NCBI RefSeq assembly: GCF_002285795.1
Contig: NZ_CP022961.1
Span: 5,088,001-5,152,000, forward strand
Reading direction: 5' to 3'
Length of the DNA: 64,000 nt
Source: Plantactinospora sp. KBS50
Lineage (GTDB): Bacteria > Actinomycetota > Actinomycetes > Mycobacteriales > Micromonosporaceae
The notes beneath the pieces are model-generated. The model was given only the letters and a program-made list of their open reading frames with translations. It was not told the origin of the DNA and did no database searches. Below are positions 26,350 through 36,615 of this stretch, one piece after another (the stretch's first letter is position 1; each line of letters opens with the position of its first letter). The position numbers were made by a program, and so were the translations under genes.

Positions 26350-26361
26350 GATCCGCGGCGG

Positions 26362-27207
26362 TCAGGGCAGGTAGTAGTTCGGGTTCGGCAGCTTGAAGTT
26401 GCGGTCCGCGTGACCGCCCTCCAGGTCGCTGAACTGGTCGCCGAAATTGGCGACGATGTCGTATCCCAGTGATTCGATGTGTGCCCGGGTGGCCGACTTG
26501 TAGTGGATCGTCGTGCAGGAACCGTTCGGGTCGTCCGCACACGCGACCTGCAGATAGTCCGGGTAGTCGGCCACGGCCGGCTTGGTGAACAGGCCGTCCT
26601 CGCCGCCCGGCAGCGTGGTCGGCTTCGGGTAGCCGGCGTCCACCCCGACCCCGTCCGCGGTCAGGTTGCCGAGGGTGGCCTCCTCCTGCGCGGCCGGCCG
26701 GCCGGTCAGGTAGAAGACCGCGTATCCCTCCCGCTCGGCGGCCCGCACCAGGTCGACCATGCCGAACACCGCGGGGAAGCGCTGCTCGGTGACGAAGGTG
26801 GCGTTCGTGCCCGGGTTGTACGCCCAGTTGCTGTACAGCTCGTAGTTCCAGTTCAGCAGCGTGGTGTCGTCCACGTCCAGCACGATCGCCCGGGTCCCGG
26901 AGACGTGGTGCGGGCGGCTCAGCCAGCGCTTCGCGTCGGCCGCGACCGACCGGGCCTCCCTGGCGTAGTTGCCGTCCGGTGCCGCCACGCCGGTGCCGAG
27001 CGGGTCGCCGTAGTAGTTCCGGATCTGCTGCCGGAGCACGTCGATGTTGGTGATCTGCCGTTCGGACTTCGGCGTCCAGGTCCTGATCGCGGGCTGGGTG
27101 GAGACGGCGTACGCCGTGCCACCCCCGACCAGGGCCAGGGCGGCCAGGACCGCGGCTGCGACGAGGATGGACCGGCGCGAGGGGCGACGCCAGGAAATCA
27201 CGGACAC
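26362..27207 (-). CDS. Membrane-anchored HAD-family acid phosphatase
   Basis: A 281-residue protein. One N-terminal hydrophobic helix (about 13-35) serves as signal or anchor, placing the enzyme outside the membrane. The HAD class B/IIIB acid-phosphatase domain has motif I LDVDDTTLL (Asp111, Asp113), motif II YLTGRP and a late acidic motif IVANFGDQFSDLEGG. It should dephosphorylate small phosphomonoesters using Mg2+. A cysteine pair (CADDPNGSC) could form a disulphide. Substrate not determinable. It is followed by a strong hairpin and is probably monocistronic. Confidence 0.88.
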   Translation of the reverse strand: MSVISWRRPSRRSILVAAAVLAALALVGGGTAYAVSTQPAIRTWTPKSERQITNIDVLRQQIRNYYGDPLGTGVAAPDGNYAREARSVAADAKRWLSRPHHVSGTRAIVLDVDDTTLLNWNYELYSNWAYNPGTNATFVTEQRFPAVFGMVDLVRAAEREGYAVFYLTGRPAAQEEATLGNLTADGVGVDAGYPKPTTLPGGEDGLFTKPAVADYPDYLQVACADDPNGSCTTIHYKSATRAHIESLGYDIVANFGDQFSDLEGGHADRNFKLPNPNYYLP

Positions 27208-27313
27208 GATGAGCTTCCCATCGACGGGCCGATGATTGACCCAGGCAAACTAACCCCGCGGCCGCTCGCGCGCCAGCCGGGGGAACACACCGGCCGGCAG
27301 ACCCCGGTGAGGG

Positions 27314-28219
27314 TCAGAAACCCAGCCGGCGCAGTTGCTTCGGATCCCGCTGCCAGTCCTTGGCCACCCGCACGTGCAGATCCAGGTAGACCCGGCTGCC
27401 GAGCAGTTCCTCGATCTCCCGCCGGGCCCGGATGCCGACGTCCTTGAGCCGGCTGGCCCGCGCGCCGATCACGATCGCCTTCTGGCTGGGCCGCTCGACG
27501 TACACGTCGGCGTAGATCTTCATGATCTCGCCCTCGGGGAACATCTCCTCGACGACCACCGCGATCGAGTGCGGCAACTCGTCCCGGACCCCCTCCAGGG
27601 CCGCCTCCCGGATCAGCTCGGCGACCAGCACCTGCTCCGGCTCGTCGGTGAGCATGTCGTCCGGGTAGAGCTGCGGCGAGTCCGGCAGGTACGTCGTCAT
27701 GACGTCCACCAGCGTCTCCACCTGGTACCCGCTGACCGCGCTGACCGGCACCACCTCGGCGAAGTCGCCGAGGTCGGCCACGGCGCGCAACTGCTCCGCC
27801 AGCCGGCCGCGGTCCACCAGGTCGGCCTTGGTCACCACCGCGATGACGGTGGCCCGCAGCCCGCCCACCTCCTGCGAGATGAACCGGTCACCCCGACCGA
27901 TCGACTCGTCCGCCGGGATGCACAGGCCGATCACGTCGACCTCGCTCCAGGTCTGCCGGACCAGGTCGTTCAGCCGCTCGCCGAGCAGCGTGCGCGGACG
28001 GTGCAGGCCGGGCGTGTCCACCAGCACGAGCTGCGATTCCGCCCGGTGCAGCACCCCCCGGATCACGTGCCGGGTGGTCTGCGGCTTGCTGGAGGTGATC
28101 GCGATCTTCTGCCCCACGATGGCGTTCGTCAGCGTGGACTTGCCGGCGTTGGGCCGACCCACGAAACACGCGAAACCGGCCCGGTAGCCCCGTCCGGTCC
28201 GCGCCGCCGAATCGCTCAC
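27314..28219 (-). CDS. era: GTPase Era
   Basis: A 301-residue GTPase that binds 16S rRNA during 30S maturation. G1 GRPNAGKST (21-29), G2 SKPQTTRH, G3 VDTPGLH and G4 TKAD; a C-terminal KH domain (about 215-295, including IVIGARASRLKDVGIRARREIEELLG) binds RNA. Start GTG 28219 has GGAGAGGG upstream. It belongs to the conserved phoH-ybeY-CorC-CDA-era gene string, and YbeY encoded upstream also acts in ribosome maturation. Confidence 0.95.
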   Translation of the reverse strand: MSDSAARTGRGYRAGFACFVGRPNAGKSTLTNAIVGQKIAITSSKPQTTRHVIRGVLHRAESQLVLVDTPGLHRPRTLLGERLNDLVRQTWSEVDVIGLCIPADESIGRGDRFISQEVGGLRATVIAVVTKADLVDRGRLAEQLRAVADLGDFAEVVPVSAVSGYQVETLVDVMTTYLPDSPQLYPDDMLTDEPEQVLVAELIREAALEGVRDELPHSIAVVVEEMFPEGEIMKIYADVYVERPSQKAIVIGARASRLKDVGIRARREIEELLGSRVYLDLHVRVAKDWQRDPKQLRRLGF

Positions 28220-28286
28220 GTACTGCCCGCCCTCTCCTGGCACGGCTCGCCGCGGCCGGACCGCGATCGGGACCGGACCTGCGAAA

Positions 28287-28664
28287 TCACTCGACGACCG
28301 TGCCGAGCAGGGTACCGTCCGGCGCCGCGAGGTGGACCGGCGCCTCCGCGGACAGGTCGCGGACCGCCGCGAGGCCCGCGGCGTCCAGGGTCGAGGCCTC
28401 GGACACCACGGCGGCGGCCTCCAGCCGCACCGCACCGGCCGCGGCCGCCGACGCGGTGGCCAGTTGCAGGGCGGTCAGGGTCAGCGACGGCAGCGCGACC
28501 GTGGCCGCGGCGTACGTCCGCCCGTCCTGGTCGCGTACGGCGGCGCCCTCCACGGCGCCGACCCGGGCTCGGGCGCCGCGGGCCAGCACGACCAGCTTGC
28601 TGTCCTCGGCGGCCAGCTCCGGGGCGGGGCCGCCGTCGACTCCTACGGTGTCAGGCATCCGCAT
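28287..28664 (-). CDS. Cytidine deaminase-like protein lacking zinc motifs
   Basis: A 125-residue protein that takes the place of the cytidine-deaminase-like gene often found between CorC and era in actinobacteria. It has the AKLVVLARGARARVGAVEGAAVRDQDGRTYAAATV opening of the fold. The catalytic HAE/CAE and PCxxC zinc motifs are absent (instead LEAAAVVSEAST and no cysteine at all), so it cannot be a normal deaminase. Role unknown; perhaps structural or regulatory. Start ATG 28664 with AAAGG upstream overlaps the CorC-like gene by 14 nt; ATG 28658 is also possible. Confidence 0.75.
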   Translation of the reverse strand: MRMPDTVGVDGGPAPELAAEDSKLVVLARGARARVGAVEGAAVRDQDGRTYAAATVALPSLTLTALQLATASAAAAGAVRLEAAAVVSEASTLDAAGLAAVRDLSAEAPVHLAAPDGTLLGTVVE

Positions 28665-30003
28665 GCTGCCTTTCCTGGGCGCGGGTGGGATCGCTGTCGC
28701 CGCGGTCCGGCTCGGCCGGATCCTCGACGCGCCGGACGAGAACCGAGTCGATCCGGTTGCGCCGGCCGGTGGTGCCCTCGGCGAGCAGGCGCAGCCCGGC
28801 CACCTCCGCCTCGGCGCCGGGGATCGGCACCCGACCGAGCGCCTGGGCGAGCAGCCCGCCGACCGTCTCCACCTCGTCGGCGCTCAGCTCGGTGTCGAAC
28901 AGTTCGCCCAGCGTCTCGACGGGCAACCGGGCGGTCACCCGGAAGGCGCCGTCGTCGAGCTGCTGCACCGGCGGCCGCTCGACGTCGTACTCGTCGGTGA
29001 TCTCCCCGACGATCTCCTCAAGGATGTCCTCGATCGTGACCAGGCCGCCGGTCCCGCCGTACTCGTCAACGACGATGACCATGTGGGTGCGCGCGGCCTG
29101 CATCTCGGAGAGCAGGTCGTCCACCGGCTTGGACTCGGGCACGAAGGTGGCCGGGCGCATCAGTTCGGCCACCGGCAGTTCCCGGTCGCCGCCCTGGATG
29201 TGCCGGACGACATCCTTCAGGTACAGCAGGCCGAGCACGTCGTCGACGCTGTCCCCGATGACCGGGATGCGGGAGAAGCCGGAGCGCATGAAGAGGGCGA
29301 GCGCCTGGGAGAGCCGCTTGCGGCCCTCGATCCACACCATCTCGGTGCGCGGCACCATCACCTCGCGGGCGATCGTGTCGCCCAGCGCGAAGACCGAGTG
29401 GATCATCTGCCGCTCGCCGTGCTCGACCACCCCGCGCTGCTCGGCCAGGTCGACCAGTTCGCGCAGTTCCACCTGGGTGGCGAACGGCCCCTCCCGGAAG
29501 CCGCGGCCGGGGGTCACCGCGTTGCCGACCAGGATGAGCAGCGAGGCCAGAGGGTTCAACGCCCGGCCCAGCCAGCGGACCACCGGCGCCGCGGCGCGGC
29601 CCACGGCGTACGCGTGCTGCCGGCCGATCGTGCGCGGCGCGACGCCCACCACCACGAAGCTGACCACGGTCATCGCGCTGGCGGTGGTCAGGGCGGCTTG
29701 CCAGCCCGCGCCGAACGTGTCGACGGCGACCAGCGCGACAAGCGTGGTGGCGGTCAGCTCGCAGAGCAGCCGCAGCAGCAGGAGCAGGTTGAGATGCCGG
29801 ACCGCGTCGGCGGCGACCAGTTGCAGGGCGCGGGCGCCGCGCTGGCCCTCCCGGGCCAGTTCCCCGGCGCGGGCCGGTGAGACCACGGCCAGTGCCGACT
29901 CGGTCATCGCGAACAGGCCGGCGAGGACGACGAGCGCCGCGCCGAAGGCCAGCAACTGACCGTCCGGCAACCCGCCGGAGACCGGGGCCAAATGGTCGGG
30001 CAT
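28651..30003 (-). CDS. CNNM/CorC-family transporter (hemolysin-like)
   Basis: A 450-residue protein with the CNNM/CorC layout: a DUF21 membrane domain (about 1-190, three to four helices), two CBS motifs (about 205-330; VMVPRTEMVWI and ELMRPATFVPESKPVDDLLSEMQ) and a CorC/HlyC C-terminal domain (350-430). Members are linked to Mg2+/Co2+ efflux or homeostasis. The motif VVDEYGGTGGLVTIEDILEEIVGEI is diagnostic. The start lies next to the ybeY stop (2 nt) and the stop overlaps the next gene, so it is part of the phoH-to-era operon. Confidence 0.93.
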   Translation of the reverse strand: MPDHLAPVSGGLPDGQLLAFGAALVVLAGLFAMTESALAVVSPARAGELAREGQRGARALQLVAADAVRHLNLLLLLRLLCELTATTLVALVAVDTFGAGWQAALTTASAMTVVSFVVVGVAPRTIGRQHAYAVGRAAAPVVRWLGRALNPLASLLILVGNAVTPGRGFREGPFATQVELRELVDLAEQRGVVEHGERQMIHSVFALGDTIAREVMVPRTEMVWIEGRKRLSQALALFMRSGFSRIPVIGDSVDDVLGLLYLKDVVRHIQGGDRELPVAELMRPATFVPESKPVDDLLSEMQAARTHMVIVVDEYGGTGGLVTIEDILEEIVGEITDEYDVERPPVQQLDDGAFRVTARLPVETLGELFDTELSADEVETVGGLLAQALGRVPIPGAEAEVAGLRLLAEGTTGRRNRIDSVLVRRVEDPAEPDRGDSDPTRAQERQHADA

Positions 30004-30005
30004 GG

Positions 30006-30469
30006 CTACGACCGCGCCGTGCGCCAGCTCGTCAGCAGCCGGGTCTGCAGGCCGAACATCTCACGCTCCTCCTCCGGCTCGGCATGGTCGTAGCCGAGCA
30101 GGTGCAGCACGCCGTGCACGGTGAGCAGGTGCAGCTCGTCCGCGGTCGAATGGCCGGCCGTGGCGGCCTGCTTGGCGGCCACGTCGGGGCAGAGCACGAT
30201 GTCGCCGAGCAGGCCGGGCTCGCCGCCGCTGGCCTCGCCGGGACCGTGGTCGACGCTGCCCTCGTCCATCGGGAAGGCGAGCACGTCGGTCGGCCCGTCC
30301 CCGCCCATCCAGCGGTGGTTCAGCTCGGTCATGTACTCCACGTCGACCAGCAGCACGGACAGCTCGGCGAGGGGTTGACCCCCATCTCGTCGAGGGCGTG
30401 CCGGGCGACGGCGAGCACCGCGTCGGTGTCGACGTCGACACCGGACTCGTTGGCAATCTCGATGGACAA
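30006..30469 (-). pseudogene. ybeY: Endoribonuclease YbeY, frameshifted
   Basis: YbeY is a zinc-dependent RNase for 16S rRNA 3'-end maturation. The 5' third begins at a TTG at 30469 (AGGGG 6 nt upstream) and reads [20 protein letters not shown], continuing through [11 protein letters not shown]. The remaining protein ([14 protein letters not shown] through the [11 protein letters not shown] zinc motif) is in the next frame. The two join exactly if the four-base run at 30371-30374 (GGGG on plus, CCCC in the coding sense) were five bases long. All catalytic residues are intact, and the gene is near-universal. I therefore read this as a probable sequencing or assembly deletion rather than true loss. 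Confidence 0.85.
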
Positions 30470-30499
30470 CTCGTTCCCCTGACCTGCTCCGACTCGTCC

Positions 30500-31684
<1,185 letters not shown>

Positions 31685-31709
31685 TTCCGCCCGCGTCGCC
31701 CGCGCCGGG

Positions 31710-33080
31710 TCAGCCGCGGAAGTCGTACCGCTCGAACGTTTCCTGCCGGCGACTGAACCGGTACGTCGCCCAGTGCATTGTGACCACGGTGCCCGATTCG
31801 TCCCGGGTGAGCCGCAACAGCTCGCCCGCCTCCCGGCCGGAGACCGTGCGCAGCACGTCCGGCCGGTCGGGCAGCGGCGCGAACACCGCCGGCGGCAGCC
31901 CGGCCGGGCTGTCCGCGCCGCGCGCCTGCAGCGCGCCGTCGTGCCAGCCGAAGACGAACTCGAAGCCCTCGCTCCACCACCGGCCCAGCAGACCCCGGTA
32001 CGCCGCCGGCGCCGGCCGGCCCGGCGACCAGGGCGTGATCTCCGCCGGGTCGTCCTGCACGGCGGCGGCCATCAGCCGGTGCGGCAGCTCGCCGATCTCG
32101 CCGGCGGTGCCGGACGAGGCCAGCACCGCGCAGCCCATGGCCTGCGGCGTGCCGGTGCCGCCGCGCCGGCCGTACACCGAGGCCAGGAAGCCGGGCATGG
32201 CCCCGTCGTGGCCGACGTGCACCACCCGGTCGCCCTGCGGCAGCAGGATCAGCCCCAGGCCGAACCCGGCCCCCCAGGACGTCTCGTCGGTCACCGTGCG
32301 GGGCCAGCGCATCTCCTCCAGGGTCTCCGGCCGCAGCACCGCGCCCCGCGGGTCGACGGTGCCGGGATCGGCCAGGAAGGCCGCCCACCGGGCCATGTCC
32401 CCGGCCGTGCTCCAGAGCTGGGCCGCCGGGCCGAGCGGGCCGAGGTCGATCGGCGGTTCGGCCCGGGCCTCGTCGGAGTACGCGTCGACCAGGAACCCGG
32501 TCGCCGCCCGCGGCCCGCCCTCGACGGCGGTGCCGGCCAGACCGAGCGGGGTCAGGATCCGCTCGGCGAGCACCTCCGCCCAGGTACCGCCGCGCAGCCG
32601 GCCCACGGCGTGCCCGAGCAGCGACAGGCCGAGATTGGAGTAGTGGTAGCGCCGCCCGGTCGGCAGCACCCGCTCCACCCGGGCCAGGTCGACCAGCATC
32701 TGGTCGAGGTCCGGCACCCGCAGCGTGTCCCACACGTCGCCGTACGGCTCGCGCTGCAGGCCGGCGGTGTGCGACAGCAGCCGGGCCACCGTCAGCTCCC
32801 GGTGCGCCGGTACGTCCAGGTGCCGGCCGATCGGGTCGTCGAGGTCGAGCAGCCCGTCGTCGCGGCACTGCAGCACCAGCACCGCGGTCAGGCTCTTGGT
32901 GACCGAGCCGATCCGGAACCGGGTTTCGGCGTCCAGCGCGGTGGCGTTGCCGGTGCCGCCGACCGCGTACGACCACATCGGGCGGTCGGCCCGGTGCAGG
33001 GCCACCGCCAGCGCCGGCACCCGGGCCGCGGCCTGGACCTGCCGGGTCATCCGCTCCAGCCGTGGCACCGCGTCGGTCAT
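31710..33080 (-). CDS. Serine hydrolase, beta-lactamase class C-like
   Basis: A 456-residue cytoplasmic serine hydrolase of the beta-lactamase/PBP-C fold. SxxK is Ser59-Val-Thr-Lys62, YxN is Tyr147-Ser-Asn149, and HVGHDGAMPG supplies the third motif. No signal peptide is visible, which argues against a periplasmic beta-lactamase role; an esterase or D-aminopeptidase is more likely. The ATG at 33080 has AGGGG 7 nt upstream. An in-frame GTG at 33113 overlaps the true HIT stop codon (GTGA) and could be a coupled start. A C-terminal domain of about 100 residues follows the hydrolase core. Confidence 0.87.
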   Translation of the reverse strand: MTDAVPRLERMTRQVQAAARVPALAVALHRADRPMWSYAVGGTGNATALDAETRFRIGSVTKSLTAVLVLQCRDDGLLDLDDPIGRHLDVPAHRELTVARLLSHTAGLQREPYGDVWDTLRVPDLDQMLVDLARVERVLPTGRRYHYSNLGLSLLGHAVGRLRGGTWAEVLAERILTPLGLAGTAVEGGPRAATGFLVDAYSDEARAEPPIDLGPLGPAAQLWSTAGDMARWAAFLADPGTVDPRGAVLRPETLEEMRWPRTVTDETSWGAGFGLGLILLPQGDRVVHVGHDGAMPGFLASVYGRRGGTGTPQAMGCAVLASSGTAGEIGELPHRLMAAAVQDDPAEITPWSPGRPAPAAYRGLLGRWWSEGFEFVFGWHDGALQARGADSPAGLPPAVFAPLPDRPDVLRTVSGREAGELLRLTRDESGTVVTMHWATYRFSRRQETFERYDFRG

Positions 33081-33109
33081 CGGCGCACCCCTGTCGCCTG
33101 CCACCCCGG

Positions 33110-33462
33110 TCACTGGCAGAGCATCGGCCCGAGGGGCCGCCGCCCAGCACGTGCGCGTGCGCGTGCGCGACCTCCTGGCCGCTGTCCGGACCGGTGTTGA
33201 AGATCAGCCGGAACCCGTCCGCGGCCACGCCCTCGTGCTCGGCCACCACCGCCGCCGTGTTCAGCACCTCGGCGGAGACCTCCGGGTCGGCCTCGGCCAT
33301 CGTCACCACGTCGCCGAAGTGCTCCTTCGGGATCACCAGGACGTGTACGGGTGCCTTCGGGGCGATGTCCCGGAACGCGAGGGTGCGCTCGGTCTCCCGG
33401 ACGATGGTCGCCGGGATCTCCCCGGCCACGATCCTGCAGAACAGACAGTCGTCGTTTGCCAC
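33110..33462 (-). pseudogene. HIT-family nucleotide hydrolase, 3' frameshift
   Basis: A histidine-triad protein of the HINT type, which hydrolyses nucleoside phosphoramidates. It begins near GTG 33462 (VANDDCLFCRIVAGEIPA), with zinc-binding-type Cys6/Cys9 and the HIT motif HAHAHV (100-105). After HVLGG the frame reads on without the normal end. Adding one base in the run at 33133-33136 gives PLGPMLCQ and a TGA at 33110-33112, the usual actinobacterial HIT C-terminus. Only the last 8-10 residues are affected. I read it as a probable homopolymer error. The restored stop would overlap a GTG of the hydrolase gene. Confidence 0.82.
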
Positions 33463-33505
33463 CTGCGCATGGTAGGCCACCACCGCCCGCCCGGCCCGGT
33501 CCCGG

Positions 33506-34240
33506 TCACCAGCGGCGGAGGCGGGCCGAGAGCACCGCGAGCGCGGCCACGCCGGCCGTCGAGGTACGCAGCACCGCGTCGCCCAGCCGGACCGGCCGCG
33601 CCCCGACGGCGGCGAAGGCCGACAGCTCGTCCGGGGTGATCCCGCCCTCGGGCCCGATCACCAGCACGATCTCCCCGGCGGCCGGCAGCTCGACCGCGGT
33701 GAGCCGCTCGGTCGCCTCCTCGTGCAGCACGACCGCCACGGCGGCGCCGGCCAGCCGGCGGGCCACCTGAGCGGTCGAGACGTCCGGGTCGCCGCCGACC
33801 ACGGGCAGCCAGGGCCGGCGGGCCTGCTTGGCGGCCTCCCGGGCGGTGCTCGTCCAGCGCTCCCGGGAGCGGGCGCCGCGCTCACCCCGCCACTGCGCCA
33901 CCGACCGGGCCGCGGCCCACGGCACGATCTCGTCCACCCCGGTCTCGGTCATCGCCTGCACCGCCAGCTCGCCCCGGTCGCCCTTGGCGATGCCCTGCAC
34001 CGCCACGAGCCGCGGGTCGGGCGGTGCGGCGTACCGGGTCTGCTCGATCCGGTAGTCCAGGGTGCCCCGGCCGACGGCGCTGACCTCGGCGGTGGCCGTG
34101 CCGCCCCGGCCGTCGGCGAGGATCAGCCGTTCGCCGACCCGCAGCCGTTGCACGGTGGCGGCGTGCCGGCCCTCCGCGCCGTCGAGGACGCCGGTGCCGC
34201 CGCCCGGCAGCTCGTCGACCAGGAACAGGGGTGCGCTCAC
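33506..34240 (-). CDS. rsmE: 16S rRNA (uracil-1498-N3)-methyltransferase
   Basis: A 244-residue SPOUT-class methyltransferase that methylates U1498 in the decoding region of 16S rRNA. An N-terminal PUA-like domain (RHAATVQRLRVGERLILADGRGG) precedes the knotted SAM domain with VLVIGPEGGITPDELSAFAAVGARPVRLGDAVLRTSTAG, the family hallmark. It lies 3 nt downstream of dnaJ, so it is cotranscribed with hrcA and dnaJ and may respond to heat. It sits between dnaJ and HIT as in most actinobacteria. Confidence 0.95.
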   Translation of the reverse strand: MSAPLFLVDELPGGGTGVLDGAEGRHAATVQRLRVGERLILADGRGGTATAEVSAVGRGTLDYRIEQTRYAAPPDPRLVAVQGIAKGDRGELAVQAMTETGVDEIVPWAAARSVAQWRGERGARSRERWTSTAREAAKQARRPWLPVVGGDPDVSTAQVARRLAGAAVAVVLHEEATERLTAVELPAAGEIVLVIGPEGGITPDELSAFAAVGARPVRLGDAVLRTSTAGVAALAVLSARLRRW

Positions 34241-34243
34241 CGG

Positions 34244-35401
34244 CTACGCGTGGCCGTTGAACGCGTCGCGCATCCGGGAGAAGAAGCCGCCCTGCTTGGA
34301 CAGCTCGGCGACCTCCTCGCCGCGGGTCTTGGCGAAGTCGCGCAGCATCCGCTCCTGGTCGGCGTCGAGCTTGGTGGGGGTACGCACGTCCAGGTGCACG
34401 AACAGGTCACCCCGGCCGGTGCCGCGCAGGTGGGGTATGCCCCGGGCGCGCAGCCGCAGCGTGCTGCCCGGCTGGGTGCCCGGCTTCACGTCCACGGTCT
34501 CCTCGCTGTCCAGCGTCTTGATCGTCAGCCGGGTGCCCAGCGCGGCGGCGGTCATCGGGACGGTGACCCGGCAGTGCAGGTCGTCGCCCTTGCGCGAGTA
34601 CACGTCGTGCGGCCGCTCGTGGATCTCCACGTACAGGTCGCCGGCCGTGCCGCCGCCCGGTCCCACCTCGCCCTGCTGGGCGAGGCGGATCCGCATGCCG
34701 TCCTCGACCCCGGCCGGGATCTTCACGGTCAGCGACCGGCGGGTGCGGACCCGGCCGTCGCCGGCGCAGGTCGGGCAGGGGTGCGGGACGGTCGTGCCGT
34801 ACCCCTGGCAGACCGTGCAGGGCCGGGACGAGACGACCTGGCCCAGGAAGGTGCGCTGCACCGACTGCACCTCGCCGCGGCCACCGCACGCCTCGCAGGT
34901 GGCCAGGTGGGTGCCGGCCGCGGTGCCGGCGCCCGAGCATGTGGTGCAGAGCACGGCGGTGTCGACCGTGATCGGCGCCTCGACCCCGAACGCGGTCTCG
35001 TGCAGGTCGAGTTCCAGCCGGAGGATGGCGTCCGAGCCCGGCCGGGTACGCGGACGCGGGCCACGCCCGGCCCCGCCGCCGGCCGCGCCGAAGAACGCGT
35101 CCATGATGTCCTGGAAACCGACGAAAGGTCCGGCTCCCGCCGGCCCGGCCCCGCCGCCCCCGCCGGGAGCGAGCGGATCGCCGCCGAGATCCACGATCTG
35201 CCGCTTCTGGTCGTCGGAGAGCACCTCGTACGCGGCGTTGATCTCCTTGAACCGGTCGTGCGCCGCGGGATCCGGGTTGACGTCCGGGTGGTACTGCCGC
35301 GCCAACTTGCGGTAGGCACGCTTGATGTCATCGTCGGAAGCGTCCCGGCTCACGCCGAGGATCCCGTAGTAGTCCCTGGTCACTGCGTTCCGTGTCCCCA
35401 T
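34244..35401 (-). CDS. dnaJ: Chaperone DnaJ
   Basis: A 385-residue type I Hsp40 that stimulates DnaK ATPase. The J-domain (about 10-75) contains the HPD tripeptide. A Gly-rich linker follows, then four CxxCxGxG zinc repeats ([32 protein letters not shown], about 148-220) and the C-terminal substrate domain. The reading frame starts at an ATG ([13 protein letters not shown]); a GTG seven codons in gives the usual [11 protein letters not shown] start. It is paired with hrcA 36 nt upstream under CIRCE, so this is the DnaJ2-type copy. Confidence 0.95.
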   Translation of the reverse strand: MGTRNAVTRDYYGILGVSRDASDDDIKRAYRKLARQYHPDVNPDPAAHDRFKEINAAYEVLSDDQKRQIVDLGGDPLAPGGGGGAGPAGAGPFVGFQDIMDAFFGAAGGGAGRGPRPRTRPGSDAILRLELDLHETAFGVEAPITVDTAVLCTTCSGAGTAAGTHLATCEACGGRGEVQSVQRTFLGQVVSSRPCTVCQGYGTTVPHPCPTCAGDGRVRTRRSLTVKIPAGVEDGMRIRLAQQGEVGPGGGTAGDLYVEIHERPHDVYSRKGDDLHCRVTVPMTAAALGTRLTIKTLDSEETVDVKPGTQPGSTLRLRARGIPHLRGTGRGDLFVHLDVRTPTKLDADQERMLRDFAKTRGEEVAELSKQGGFFSRMRDAFNGHA

Positions 35402-35437
35402 GTCGATCTCGCATCGGCCGCCGGTGGGCAGGTCGGC

Positions 35438-36460
35438 TCAGTTCTGCGCCAGCAGGTCACCCACGTAGCGTGCCACGGCACGCACGGTGGCGATGGTCCC
35501 GGGGTAATCCATCCTTGTCGGACCCAGGACACCCAGACCACCAACGATGGTGACACCCGGACCGTAGCCGGTGCTCACCACCGAGGTGCCCCGGAGGTTG
35601 TCGATCTCATTCTCGTCGCCGATCCGGACCCGGGTGGTGCTGGGCTCCGTCTCGCCGATGAGCTTGAGCAGGATGACCTCCTCCTCCAGCGCCTCCAGGA
35701 TCGGCCGCAGCGAACCCTGGAAGTCCAGCAGGCCGGCCCGGGTCAGGTTGGCGGTCCCGGCCAGCGCGATCCGCTCCTCGTGCCGCTCCACCAGAGTCTC
35801 CAGCAGCACCGACGACAGCGCCACCATCGCACCGCGCAGCGCCGGGGCGGCCTCCTCGACGAGCGCCTGCACCAGCGGCGGCGTCTCGGACAGCCGGGTG
35901 CCGACCAGCTTCTCGTTGACCAGCCGGCGCAGGTCGAGCACGTCGTCGGCCGGCACCGGACCCGGCATCTCGACCAGCCGCTGCTCCACCCGGCCGGTGT
36001 CGGCGATCATGACCACCATCAGCCGGGTGGTGGAGATCGGCACCAGCTCCAGGTGCCGGACGGACGACCGGGCCAGGCTCGGGTACTGCACCACGGCGAC
36101 CTGGCGGGTGAGCTGGGCGAGCAGCCGGACCGTCCGGTGCACCACGTCGTCCAGGTCGACGGCGCCCACCAGGAAGCGCTCGATGGCCCGGCGCTCCGCC
36201 GGGCTGAGCGGCTTGACCCGGGAGAGCCGGTCGACGAACAGCCGGTAGCCGCGGTCGGTCGGGACCCGACCGGCGCTGGTGTGCGGTTGCCGGATGTAGC
36301 CCTCCTCCTCCAGCACGGCCATGTCGTTGCGCACCGTGGCCGGCGACACACCCAACTGGTGCCGCTCGACCAGGGCCCGGCTGCCCACCGGCTCCTGGGT
36401 GGAGACGTAGTCCTCCACGATCGCCCGCAGGACGTCGAGCTTGCGCTCGTCGAGACCCAT
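35438..36460 (-). CDS. hrcA: Heat-inducible transcription repressor HrcA
   Basis: A 340-residue repressor that binds CIRCE elements and blocks heat-shock genes until chaperones are titrated. N-terminal winged helix ([68 protein letters not shown]) and a GAF-like dimerisation domain. The start ATG has GGGAGGTGAAGG upstream. A CIRCE palindrome lies 34 bp before it, so the hrcA-dnaJ-rsmE operon is autoregulated. GroE operons, the other usual targets, are outside the window. Confidence 0.96.
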   Translation of the reverse strand: MGLDERKLDVLRAIVEDYVSTQEPVGSRALVERHQLGVSPATVRNDMAVLEEEGYIRQPHTSAGRVPTDRGYRLFVDRLSRVKPLSPAERRAIERFLVGAVDLDDVVHRTVRLLAQLTRQVAVVQYPSLARSSVRHLELVPISTTRLMVVMIADTGRVEQRLVEMPGPVPADDVLDLRRLVNEKLVGTRLSETPPLVQALVEEAAPALRGAMVALSSVLLETLVERHEERIALAGTANLTRAGLLDFQGSLRPILEALEEEVILLKLIGETEPSTTRVRIGDENEIDNLRGTSVVSTGYGPGVTIVGGLGVLGPTRMDYPGTIATVRAVARYVGDLLAQN

Positions 36461-36493
36461 CCTTCACCTCCCGCCCAAGCCCGGATCCGGCGC

Positions 36494-36520
36494 CTGGCAC
36501 TCGGCCACAGTGAGTGCCAG
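36494..36520 (-). promoter_or_regulatory. CIRCE operator of hrcA-dnaJ
   Basis: Perfect 9-bp arms CTGGCACTC (36494-36502) and GAGTGCCAG (36512-36520) separated by 9 nt, the exact CIRCE geometry with the conserved GCACTC/GAGTGC cores. HrcA binding here would repress its own operon. Confidence 0.95.
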
Positions 36521-36602
36521 TCTACGACGACCGGCCCCGGACGCGCGATGATCACTTTCCGAAGCCGGCCGGACGGTGCTGGCGCGGGGTGACCCGACCT
36601 CC

Positions 36603-36608
36603 TACGGT
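36603..36608 (+). promoter_or_regulatory. -10 box, leaderless start of 36616 gene
   Basis: TACGGT is followed by 7 nt and the ATG at 36616 with no Shine-Dalgarno, indicating a leaderless transcript. Confidence 0.45.
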
Positions 36609-36615
36609 GAGCGGC

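Noticed and set aside
30371-30374. Programmed frameshift in ybeY or lepA
   Set aside because: No slippery heptamer or downstream structure was evident, and four like defects in short G/C runs point to sequence error.
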